From Ceratotherium simum simum (Eukaryota; Chordata; Mammalia; Perissodactyla; Rhinocerotidae): DNA of 64,000 nt. Position numbers and translations under genes: made by a program. Of this stretch, positions 10,891 to 21,275 are shown piece after piece (within the stretch, counting starts at the first letter, position 1; the number at the start of each line of letters is the position of its first letter). A model generated the notes under the pieces. That model did no database searches, had not been told where the DNA came from, and saw only the letters and a list, made by a program, of their open reading frames with translations. The stretch lies in contig NW_004454229.1 of the NCBI RefSeq assembly GCF_000283155.1, forward strand, positions 3,194,860 through 3,258,859. Reading direction: 5' to 3'.

Positions 10891-13600
10891 CTTCTGCATT
10901 TAAATAAAGGAGCCAATGTGATAATTCTCAGCAAATAATTTCTCAGTAAATTCTATTTTATTTCTACCAGTTGTATTTCAATTTAGTATTGCTGAAAACA
11001 CATTTTTACTGATTAATAAAATCATAACATTGTACAGTTAAAATGTAAAGCACATAGTAGGTAAATATAAAATAAAAATATTGGTAATTGCTATATACTT
11101 CCACATGTATTTGTATGCCACAGATATTCTAAATGCAGATACGAAAAAATAAATAGTTTCTGTACATGCATTTAAATAGAATCTGAACCATACATCTTGG
11201 CAGTTAATACTTCTAATAACACCACCACACGGACTGACAATATATTCCACTTCTGGTAAATGACCTAAATAGGAGTAAGTTCTAGAGCCTGGAACTTACA
11301 CTTTTGCTTCAAAATAATTAATATTTTGCCTTGAGATAAATCTAGCTAAAAAGGAAAATTACTTTCACTGTGATATATCTAGTACACATAGTAGGTGCTC
11401 AAGAAATCACTTCTGTTTCACATTGAATTAATTATGATACAGAATTAGGGGATCTTAAAAGATTAAAATAATGTTTTCCAAGTTGAAGAAATGTTAAGCT
11501 TTGATAGTGTGCAACATACTGATAACAGGAATATCTAATTAATGTTGTGTAAAACTAGTGTTCGAGTGTTGTTGACAATTACCTTTATCACTAAATATTA
11601 ATGATAATTTTTTTTAGTTTGTTTCTGCCTTCCACTATTTAGGTAAGAGGCATTTTATAGAAAGGATACCTTCAAACAGAAGTTAAAATGCTCTATCTCA
11701 TTAAGGAAACACTTCAAAAATCCAAAACAGGTTCTAAGAACTTTAGAGCCGAAAGTTATCTTTGGTATCATCTGGTCAAAACACTACTCAATGCAGTAGT
11801 CTCCATAACAAAAATCTCTCACAAGTGTTCAGAATTTTGAGAGAATTTCTATCCCTCTCCAAGACGCTCAGATCAGCTTAAAGTACTTCTGACTTTCCCA
11901 TTCTTATAGTCAGAACACTTAAGCATAGAATTTAAGTGAACCAATTATATGCAGAGTCTATAGAAAGCTATTCTGTATGGTAACCTGAACAGTTGCTTCT
12001 ACAAATACAAACTGACCATATATTACAGATCACAGACACTACATTCAGAATTTGAATTATTTTTATAAAATGCCTGAAAAAATAAAACTCTTTCTTGATT
12101 GCATGTTTCTTTTCTACCAAAATTTGTGATGATCTTGACTTTGTGAAAAAAACAAAAAGTAGTTAATTTTTTATGTTTTATTGTAAAAATTTCAAATGCT
12201 TATTAGTCTCTCGAAATGATTCAATAGTATTCTGGTATACACACACTTGAAAACAAATACTAGCACACTATAAACTTTTAACCCAAACAGGAATCTCCCA
12301 TTTTTCTGAATAGCTTCTCTCTCTTAACTTTTCCATAGAACAGGCAAGGTTTTATTAAAATGTCATCACTCCATTATTATTATTCTTGAATCAAACGTCT
12401 TCAGTATCTCTGGTACATTATCCACACGGCACAGAATTTCAATGCGCAACTGAGTAGCTGATGCTGAAAGATGTACCTCTAGAGATAGAGTGCACTTGCA
12501 CCTAATTAGAACTGTTTGAAATTTTTCGCACTTTCAATAAAACCAACAAATACGCACGTCATCTAATGTCATTTTCTGTTTGTCTCGATTTTACCAACAA
12601 AATATTTAACCTGTTGTATAAAGTGAGAGCAGAACTCTAAAAATAAAAAATTATGTTGGTAAGTGATTAGCCTACTTAGCTCCTTGGTTACAAGAGTGAA
12701 TCTGTTACATAATACATACTGGTACATATCAGTCTTTCTGAAAGGGATTTAAAATACTATAAGTTACATAAATATGGTGTATAGAATATAAAACTTACTG
12801 AGAACTTCAGACTGTAAGTTGCAATTTCTATTCTTTTAATACTTATGTTGAGATCTGAACACAGTGTTTACCTTCTTCACAATTTAAAAGATATTCAAAA
12901 TGGTTTCGATTTTAGATGGCAATAGATGGCACATGGAATGTTCAGAAAGCACAGCATTATTTTTTTTTAATTTATATGAATCATGCTTATGGATGATGTT
13001 TTAGAAAAAATAAAAACTCTAAATGACTCAACATTATCTTTAAATTTAATTTTATATAAATGTTACTTTTGATAAAATTGACAGGAACATTAATAAAACA
13101 GTACAAGCTGTTTTAAAACAGCAATTTTTAAAGTAATATTTTGAGGTCCCAAGACATTATATTTTCATTTGTTGGTATTTATACCATCTGTGACTAGAGA
13201 GAATTAATCAGTTAGTTACCTCTTATAATGTGAAAGGAAATCTTTCAGCTAATTTGAGATGGTTCACACTACTGGCTTCCAACTTGGAAATTGAAAGGTG
13301 AGTCAGTCATTTAAGCAATAGATGCCAAAAACTTAGTAGGCAGCAAAGTTATAGCAGGAGTAGCTTAACAAGGTGATAATGGACAGAAATGCCATCCTTA
13401 CTGCGCTATTCAAACATGTGTGTTTAATAGCCTTGATTTCCAATAGACACTTTTTTTGGTTCAAACTCTGAAGGAGAAAGAAAACCGCAGTCCATGACAA
13501 TAGGCCATTTCAGAACTTGGTCTCAAAAAATATACTAGATTCTGAAATTCAGTCTCTGCCAGCAGGAGTCAGAGAGTAGAAGAATAAGGCAGCTGATGTA
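10891..13600. other. AT-rich intronic sequence, no assigned element
   Basis: About 2.7 kb with poly-A and poly-T runs and no recognised SINE or LINE. A short CT-rich patch lies near 12318-12330. Ancient repeats too diverged to see by eye may be present. Confidence 0.4.
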
Positions 13601-13604
13601 TTCA

Positions 13605-13730
13605 ATAACTTATTTATTCATTAATTCAGCAAAGACTGTTCCTATCACAGGCCAGGCATTGAGGCAGTAATGAATCTGAAGGAGTTCACAACCTTCTGGG
13701 AGTTAGAGAGACACAACAAGTGGTGTGCTG
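13605..13730 (-). mobile_element. L2 LINE 3' fragment
   Basis: TTATTCATTAATTCAGCAAAG, AGGCCAGGCATTGAGGCAG and GAAGGAGTTCACAACCTTCTG follow antisense L2 3' order. Confidence 0.55.
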
Positions 13731-13984
13731 ATAAATCGGCTCTCCCAAAACAAAAAGCATGATTTGAAGAGTTTGCCAATTTCCATGGTGTAAATACCCT
13801 CACTGTAGCCGATTTCAAGCTACCAACAATTTAGCAGGTTCACAAAATTCCGAATATTTAACAATCACCTTTCTTGCACTGACAGGAGTTAGCTCTAGCA
13901 CTATACAACTAGCAAGTTAACACCAATAAGCGCTATAATAGACATATATGTAAGTACTGTGGATAGAATGGTTTAATGGAACTC

Positions 13985-14335
13985 AATTTCAACAAACACT
14001 TTTTCTTCTACTACTCTCAAGCATTCTGCTGGGTTCTGTAGAGAATATAAAGATCAGTAAGACATAGTCCCCCTCTCCTGAAAGAGCATACAGGGTGAAT
14101 AATGGGCTAAGACAATTATACAAATGAGTGTATGAGGGTATGAGGCAGAACGTTACTTTGTGGCATATGAGAGCAAAATCAAGAGGTAAGGAGAGGTTAT
14201 ATTTATAATAGGACAGAGGAATATAGAAGATTTCCTGAAGGATATATCAGCTGAGTATGGTCTTCCTGAAACAAATAGGGGTCTTTGAACAGTGTGAGGA
14301 GAAGGGATCAAGCAGAAGGAGAAGAGTTAAAGGAA
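13985..14335 (-). mobile_element. L2 LINE 3' fragment, degraded
   Basis: TTTCAACAAACACTTTTTC, GGTTCTGTAGAGAATATAAAG, AGATTTCCTGAAGG and TCAGCTGAGTATGGTCTT are consistent with antisense L2. The match is patchy. Confidence 0.45.
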
Positions 14336-14421
14336 ACTTTTAAAAAACAGTGAGGCATGTTCAGAGACAAGTAAGTAATATTTAGTAAAATCTGAGGTAA
14401 ATGGAAAGAAGTAAGAATAAC

Positions 14422-14836
14422 TCATGGATGGACCTAGAGAGTATTACGCTAAGTGAAATAGGTCAGACAGAGAAAGACAAATACTGTATGATTTCACTTA
14501 TACGTGAAATCTAAAAAAACAAAACAAACAAAACAGAAACAGACTCACAGATACAAGAAACAAACTGGTGGTTACCAGAGCGAGGAGGGGTTGGGGGTAG
14601 GCGGGCAAAATAGGTGAAGGGGATTAAGAGGTACAAACTTTCAGTTATAAAATTAATAAGTCATCGGGATGTAATATACACCATAGGGAATATAGTCAAT
14701 AATATTGTAATAACTTTGTATGGTGAGAGATGGTAACTAGACTTGTAATGTATATAAAAATTGAATCACTATGACATACACCTGAAACTAATAGAATATT
14801 GTACGTCAATTATACTTCAATAAAAAAAGTATTTTA
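14422..14836 (+). mobile_element. L1 LINE 3' end (ORF2 tail and 3' UTR)
   Basis: TGGATGGACCTAGAGAGTAT and GCTAAGTGAAATAGGTCAGA are the last part of ORF2. CTGGTGGTTACCAGAGCG and ACCTGAAACTAATAGAATATTG lead into CAATAAAAAAAG, a typical 3' UTR and tail. A 5'-truncated copy, antisense to FAF1. Confidence 0.8.
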
Positions 14837-14852
14837 GAGTTAATAAAGTTGT

Positions 14853-15000
14853 ATTCACCTATATTATCTCACTTTCATTCTTACAATTAAATAATACCTG
14901 TCAGGCAAGTAGTATTACCACTCTGCTAATTTTACAGATGAGAAAAGAGTCTATGTAGTGAGACAGAAGGAGAGTGAGGTAAGGTACTGCTCAGTATACA
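14853..15000 (+). mobile_element. MIR SINE fragment
   Basis: ATATTATCTCACTTTCATTC and AATTTTACAGATGAGAAAAG followed by GGTAAGGTACTGCTCAG fit the MIR middle and 3' part weakly. Confidence 0.45.
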
Positions 15001-16090
15001 CCATGTTAATGGATTAAAGATCTAGGAAATGTAATCACTGAAGGCACTACAAATCATACAACAGGAAAAAGCAATGACTTTATTGAGGACTCTTAGACAC
15101 CACTCACCTATAATCTGCATCAGTACCTCTATTTATATAGCAGGGAGAGTGACCACCAAGTCCTACATTCACATCCTCTTCAAGACCATTGTATTGCACA
15201 GCTTCAGGAGGTGCCATTTTCAACTTGCATTGCCATATTGTGCAGGCCTGACACTAGCAGACGCTGTAAGAATCAAATGAACTAAAGCAGGGGAAGGGAA
15301 TTGAAAAGTATAAAACACTAACCCAATGTGATGCTTCTTCCTCCTTCCCCTCAGTGAAGTTATCAACGACTTGAAGGTCAACAACCAGAGTATCACTGAC
15401 TAGAAGAGTCTCCATAGAAATTCATACAAATTTTTGTGAAATAAAAACCATTCCCCTTTTTAATGGATCTCTACTAGATTATAAATGATAGATGTAATTT
15501 CCCCACATTTTTCTAACAGACTAATTAATATCTTTACTCTCCATACAAAGTATTCATTCCATGCTCAAATACGCTTCCACTACATTCACAGTAACAGAAC
15601 AATACTGATGGAAGCACTGTGCAAAATTAGTCACAGAAACTCTGTATAATAATGTAATCAGTACCCTTTAATAGTACCTCTGTCCATGTTAAAAAGTTGG
15701 TATTAAAACACTTGGGATATTATTCTAGTTGTGTAGTAGACTTGCCATCAAATAGTCAGAAACAAAGTAAGAATCTGTCCCCTTTTAAATATTTAACAGA
15801 AATGCCTATAAAAAATCTCCAATGCTTAATAACATCACACTCAAGAGCAATTCTCTCCAACATTATGAAGTCCATTTTCTCGTGGTTTAACTTCAATAGA
15901 AAGGGAGGATATCTAGTTACTATCTCAAAAAGAGTTCTTTAAATTCTTGGCAAACATTAGTAATTGAACTTTGGTGTTATTATACACTTTATCCTCGTGG
16001 CATTATCCCTAGTTCTTTAATCTTCCTTTTTGGTACAATTATTCAATTTGTAGGTATACCTCTCTTATAAGCTCTCAGTTCTCTGTATCC
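15001..16090. other. Intronic sequence, nothing recognised
   Basis: Mixed AT-rich sequence. Open frames of 60-80 codons here show no recognisable protein motif or splice context. Confidence 0.4.
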
Positions 16091-16222
16091 ATTTTTTGGT
16101 TTAGTTTGTTTCTTTATTATTTTTAAGTGTACAATTCAGTGTTTTTTAGTATATTCACAAACTTGTGCAACAGTCATCAGTAACAAATTCCAGAATATTT
16201 CCATCACTCCATAAAAAAAACC

Positions 16223-17745
16223 CCCACCCCCAAAATGGGCAAAGGACTTGAATAGACATTTTTCCAAAGAAGATATACAATGGCCAATAAGCACATGAAA
16301 TGATGCTTGCTCAACATCATTAGCCTTTAGGAAAATACAAACCAAAACCACAATGAAATACCATTTCACATCCACTAGGATGGAATTATCAAAAAGACTG
16401 AAAATAATAAGTGTTGGTGAGGATATGGAGAAACTGAACCCTTATCACTGCTGGTGGGAATGTAAAATGGTGCAGCCACTCTGGAAAACAGTATGATGGT
16501 TCCTCAAAAACTTAAACATAAAATTACCACATGATCTAGCATTTCACTTGTGGGTATATACCCAAAAGAACTGAAGGCAGAGGCTTGAAGAGATATTTGT
16601 ACACCCATGTTCACAGCAGCATTATTCACAATAGTCAAAAGGTGGAAGTAACCCAAATATCCCATCAATGGATGACTAGATACCAAGCATGGATGAACAA
16701 AATACGGTATATACAAGCAACGGAATAATATTCAGTTTTAAAAAGGAAGGAAATTCTGACACATGCCACAACAAGGCGAACTTTGAGGACGTTATGCTAA
16801 GTGAAATAAGCCAGTCACAAAAGGACAAATACTAATCCATTTACATGAGGTACCTAGAGTAGTCAAATTCAGGGACAGAAAGTAAAATGATGGTTGCAGG
16901 GGCTGGGGGGAAGAGAGAAATGGGGAGTTATTGTTTAATGGGTATGAAGTTTCAATTTGAGAAGAAGAAAAAATTTCTGGAGATGGGTACTGGTGATGGT
17001 TTCCACAACATTGTGAATGTACTTGATTCCACTGAACTGTACACTGAAAAATGGTTAAAATGGTAAATTTTTTTTTTTTTTTTTTGGTGAGATCAGCCCT
17101 GTGCTAACATCTGCCAATCCTCCTCTTTTTTTGCTGAGGAAGACTGGCCCTGGGCTAACATCTGTGCCCATCTTCCTCCACTTTATATGGGACGCCACCA
17201 CAGCATGGCTTGACAAGTGGTGCGTCGGTGCGTGCCTGGGATCCGAACCCGTGAACCCCAGGCTGCCGCAGCGGAGCGCGTGCACTCAACCGCTTGCGCC
17301 ACCGGGCCAGCCCCTAAAATGGTAAATTTTATGTTATGTAAATTTTACTATAATAAAAAACATGGAAAAATCATATATATGCCAAATTCAGATATTTTTT
17401 TGGAAAGCCAAGTATGCTGTATATTTTGTTATATTATTTTAGAACTCTGAAAATTAGCTTAAGTAGGGAAAGATATGCTCACAAAAACAAATTTGTACAC
17501 ATATAAACGTGAAGATTTAAACTGACTTTCTTAATTTATTAAACACTCTATGAGTGAACATATGAAGACCACTGCGCTGTGTTTAAATTACATTATATTT
17601 CTCATTATATAAAATTGCTGCATGTAAATAAACAATTACTTAAAGATACTTAACATTTTGAATGCACTGTATTGCATAACTAGTGGCTTATTATTAATGA
17701 ATGTGAAAAACAAAAACAAATGACAAAACAAAGCAAAATAACAAC
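16223..17745 (+). mobile_element. L1 LINE 3' end with possible 3'-transduced flank
   Basis: GGGCAAAGGACTTGAATAGA, CTGCTGGTGGGAATGTAAAA and CACTGAACTGTACACTGAAA trace the end of L1 ORF2 and the 3' UTR up to the weak end ATAATAAAAAACATGG near 17350. About 390 bp of non-L1 sequence follows and ends in an A-rich tract (17703-17752). The nine bases AAAAAAACC occur on both sides (16214-16222 and 17746-17754), as expected if L1 plus flank inserted as one unit. An ERE lies inside. The matching bases are A-rich, so this TSD is not strong evidence alone. Confidence 0.55.
17072..17314 (-). mobile_element. ERE SINE (long-tail type), nested in L1
   Basis: On the minus strand it begins GGGCTGGCCCGGTGGCGCAA, carries GGTTCGGATCC (box B-like), then CAAGCCATGCTGTGGTGGCG, the repeated TCTTCC/TTAGC modules and a poly-A tail. 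A perfect 16-bp TSD, TAAAATGGTAAATTTT, lies at 17056-17071 and 17315-17330, inside an L1 3' UTR. Confidence 0.96.
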
Positions 17746-18524
17746 AAAAAAACCTGCACTCACTAGCAGCCACGACCCATTCCCCTTTCTCCCTCAGCCA
17801 GGTGACCCTGGCAACCACTAATCTACTTTTTAATTTTTTTAACAGACTTTATTTTTTTTAGAGCAGTTTTCGGTTCAGAGCAAAATTGAGTAAAAGGTAT
17901 AGAGATTTCTCATATATCCCTTGCCCCCACACATGCACAGTCCTCCCCATTATCAATATCCCCCACCAGAGTAGTATATTTATGACAATTGATGAATATA
18001 CATTGACACATTATTATCACCCAAAGTCCATAATTTACATTAGGGTTGACTCTTGGTGTTGTACATTCTATGGGTTTGCACAAATTCACAATGACATGTA
18101 TCCACCATTATAGTATCACACAGAGTAGTTTTACTGCCCTACTAATCTACGTCTTGTCTCTATACATTTGTCTATTCTGGGTATTTCATATAAATGGAAT
18201 CATACAATATGTGGCCTTTTGTATCGGGCTTCTTTCACTTAGCATAATTTTTCAAGATTCATCTATGTTGTAGCATGTATCTGTACTTTATTCCTTTTTA
18301 CAATAATATTCCACTTATCAATATATCATATTTTGTTTATCCATTCATCAGTTGATGGACATTTGGATTGTTTCTATGTTTTGGCTATTAAGAATAATGC
18401 TGTTATGAATATTCATGGAGACATTTATGTGTGGACATATGTTTTCAATTCTCTTGGTATATATCTAGGAGTAAAATTGTCCAAGTTTAACTTTTGAGAA
18501 ACTGTCAAACTGTTTTCCAAAGCT

Positions 18525-18526
18525 AC

Positions 18527-18583
<57 letters not shown>

Positions 18584-18584
18584 T
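18525..18584. repeat. (TCTA)n microsatellite
   Basis: About fourteen uninterrupted TCTA units at the 3' end of the ERE. Uninterrupted tetranucleotide runs of this length are usually length-polymorphic. Confidence 0.95.
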
Positions 18585-18818
18585 TTTGTGAGGAAGATCA
18601 GCCCTGAGCTAACATCTGATGCCAATCCTTCTCTTTTTGCCAAGGAAGATTGGCCCTGGCTTAACATCTATGCCCATCTTCCTCTACTTTATATGGGACG
18701 TCACCACAGCATGGCTTGACAAGCAGTGCGTCGGTGCACACCTGGGATCCGAACCTGCCAACCCTGGGCTGCTGAAGCAGAGTGTGCTCACTTAACCACT
18801 AGGCCACCAGGCCAGCCC
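18528..18818 (-). mobile_element. ERE SINE with a TCTA tetranucleotide tail
   Basis: The SINE body (about 18590-18818) has the usual TGGCCTAGTGGTTAAGTG start, box B-like GGTTCGGATCC and paired TCTTCC modules, read on the minus strand. In place of a poly-A tail it carries a long TCTA array. The TSD CCAAAGCTACT at 18517-18527 and 18819-18829 encloses body and array, so the array grew from the SINE tail. Confidence 0.95.
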
Positions 18819-20104
18819 CCAAAGCTACTGTGTCATTTTACACTGCCACCAGCAATGTCTGAGGATTCTACTTTCTCAACATCTTTGCCAACACTTGCTA
18901 TTGTCATCTTTTTTATTCTAGCCATCCTAGTGGTGTGAAGTGGTATCTCATTCTGGTTTTGGTTTGCAATTGCCTAATGACTAAAGATGTTGAGCAACTT
19001 TTCATGTGCTTACTGACTGTCTACCTTTTCGTGAGAAATATCTATTCAAATCCTTTGCCCATTTTTAAATTAGGTTGTCTTCTTTTTATTGAGTTGTAAG
19101 AGTTCTTTATATATTCCAGATACAAGTCTCTTATCAATATATGATTTGGAAATATTTTCTCCCATTATGTTAGCTGTCTTTTCACTTTACTGAAGCTGTC
19201 CTTGAAGGCACAAAAGTTTTTAATTTTGATAGAGTCCACTTTACCTATTTTTCCTTTTGTTACTTGTGTTTCTGGTATCATATCTAAGAAACCATTACCT
19301 AACCCAAGGTCACAAAGATTTATTCCTATGTTTTCTTCTAAGTGTTCTACAGTTTCAGCTTTTACATTTAGGTCTTTAATCCAACTGAGTTGATTTTTAT
19401 ATATGATGTGCAGCAGTAGTCCAATTTCATTCTTTTGCATGTAGCTATCCAGTTGTCCCAGCACCATATGTTGAAAACACTATTCTTTCCACGTTGAATT
19501 GTCTTGGCAACCTTGCTGAAAATTAATTGACCTTGGGTGTAAGGGGTTTATTTATGAACTTCCAATTCTATTCAATTGATCTATAGGTCTATCCTTATGG
19601 TAGTATCATAGCCTTGATATTCACATAGAATTTTAATTCACTTACCACAAGTGAAGCTAATAACATAAAATTAATACCATTTACTTTTTTTGCATCTCAG
19701 TATTAAAAAATCTTCTTCGGTATTAGAAAGACTTGTTATGTTTATGCAATTCGCTTTTAAAGTCATATTGCATAATATGTATTTAAGGTAAAAGTCTACT
19801 TTAAGATAAAAATAAAATTCTTTACCGTTCAGGAAAAAAAATCTCAATTACAGAAATTCAAACACCATAGCAACAGAGGCCTCTATTTCAACCTGGAACC
19901 TCTTAAATAACACCTTAAGGATTAAACAGATATTTACATTCCACAGTGACACATATACGTATTTACATACACAGTGACTGCCTATTGACCAATTTTTTCC
20001 ACCTCCCTCCCTATAAGGTTCACTTGAAGCACAAGAAATGTCTAAATTCACATGTAATCACCAAGTTTTAGGACCAGAAAAATCCTTTGAAAGCATTTCC
20101 TGTT

Positions 20105-20232
20105 ATTCATAGATGACCCAGACTCAGCATAGTTAAATGAACTGCCCAAACTCAGATAGCTAAAAAGCAAAATATCAGATATTAGAATCCAAGTTTCCAA
20201 ATTTCTTTTCAACCACTGGATGCCAATCTAAG
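20105..20232 (+). mobile_element. MIR SINE fragment
   Basis: ATAGATGACCCAGACTCAGC, GTTAAATGAACTGCCCAAAC and TCAGATAGCTAAAAAGCAAA track the MIR 3' half with many changes. Confidence 0.45.
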
Positions 20233-20243
20233 TAAATATTTGC

Positions 20244-20410
20244 TTATTCAACAATCATTTAAAAGGTGCTAGGTACTATCTACTTAGTGCTATAAATATG
20301 AAGATTAAATGATAGAGATCCTGCCCTCAAGGAGCCTACCACAAGAAGGAAAACAAACACAAAACAAATAATAGGACAGAATTGCTGTAATAGAAGTGTA
20401 TACCAGGTCC
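20244..20410 (-). mobile_element. L2 LINE 3' fragment
   Basis: ATTCAACAATCATTTAAAAGG, AAATATGAAGATTAAATGAT and CCTGCCCTCAAGGAGCCTAC are antisense L2 3' landmarks. Confidence 0.6.
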
Positions 20411-21049
20411 AACAGGACACAGGGATTTTATGCGTATTTTAAGGTTCCAAGACATTTTCATTCGCACTAGCAAAAATTCGCAATTCGCAAAAATTGAGTT
20501 TCTGCGGTTCTACATTATGAAAAAGCCAAACAAATGAAAAAGAAATATCAGGCCACTATGGGCTAGATGATAATGCAGTTTATTAGTGGCAGGAGGATTG
20601 GAACTCAGATTCCCTACACCATAGTGCAATGATCTTTCCACTCTCACAAACTCACTAATTGCCAATTGAGTACTGTCAGTTTGATTAAAACCTGTAACAC
20701 TGCATCCCTAGATTCAGAAAACATTTTTTAAAAATCAGCTATAACCTCGTTTAGAAGGAAACCACCAAGAAATTAGCTGGCAGATATTACAAATTGATGA
20801 CATAAATCTGTTTTAAAGCAGGAGTTCTATTTTGTACTTTTTGTGCAAACTATTTTCAGCCTCCTTTTTAACAAATAAGGGAGAATTTACAGCCAAATCA
20901 TAGAGATCCTCTCATAATAATCCCCTTGAGAAAGTACATATTTAGGTCAACATTAATACTTGAAATACTCAGAAATACTTGGATAACTTCACCTTTGCAA
21001 ATGCCTTCAGTTATAAATAATCTCATTGATTTACAGATTTTTCTTTTTT

Positions 21050-21275
21050 AATTCAGTCATTCATTAAGCACACCTAATCTGTGACAGATTCAATGGTAGG
21101 CCCAGAAATAAAAAGATGAATTCAAAACTTTTCCTGTTCTTAAGGTGCGCTTAGTCTAACAGGGGAAATAAATAAGTAAACAAGTAATTGCAAATGAGTG
21201 TGGTAAATGCTATGACAGATATATGTTCACAGGGAGAGGAAGAGCTCAGGAAAGAGACACCTAACCTGAATACCC
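21050..21275 (-). mobile_element. L2 LINE 3' fragment
   Basis: TTCAGTCATTCATTAAGCAC, AATAAAAAGATGAATTCAAA, CTTAGTCTAACAGGGGAAAT and AATGCTATGACAGATATATG match antisense L2, ending near GACACCTAACCTG. Confidence 0.65.

Larger units (their letters stand above)
16096..17821 (-). mobile_element. L1 LINE 3' UTR relic, interrupted
   Basis: The left piece (16096-16222) has TTTAAGTGTACAATTCAGTG through CATCACTCCATAAAAAAAACC. The canonical continuation of that L1 3' UTR (ACTCACTAGCAGCC, CCATTCCCC, CCTGGCAACCACTAATCTAC) reappears only at 17753-17821. The 1.5 kb between is a later plus-strand insertion. Confidence 0.65.
17822..19625 (-). mobile_element. L1 LINE 3' fragment, about 1.5 kb net
   Basis: It opens with antisense L1 3' UTR (TAGAGCAGTTTTCGGTTCAG). 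It continues through CATTCATCAGTTGATGGACA and GTGTGAAGTGGTATCTCATT to ATCCAGTTGTCCCAGCACCA and ends near TTCAATTGATCTATAGGTCT. Interrupted by an ERE at 18528-18818. In FAF1 sense orientation. Confidence 0.85.

Noticed and set aside
18525..18584. Regular tandem array considered as a CRISPR-like or satellite array
   Set aside because: It is a simple tetranucleotide microsatellite in a SINE tail; there are no spacers.
19165..19467. 100-codon minus-strand open frame
   Set aside because: It is the degraded sense strand of L1 ORF2 (LDSYMQKNEIGLLLHIIYKN and SWIKDLNVKAETVEHLEENI are L1 words), so a fragment of the L1 already listed, not a gene.
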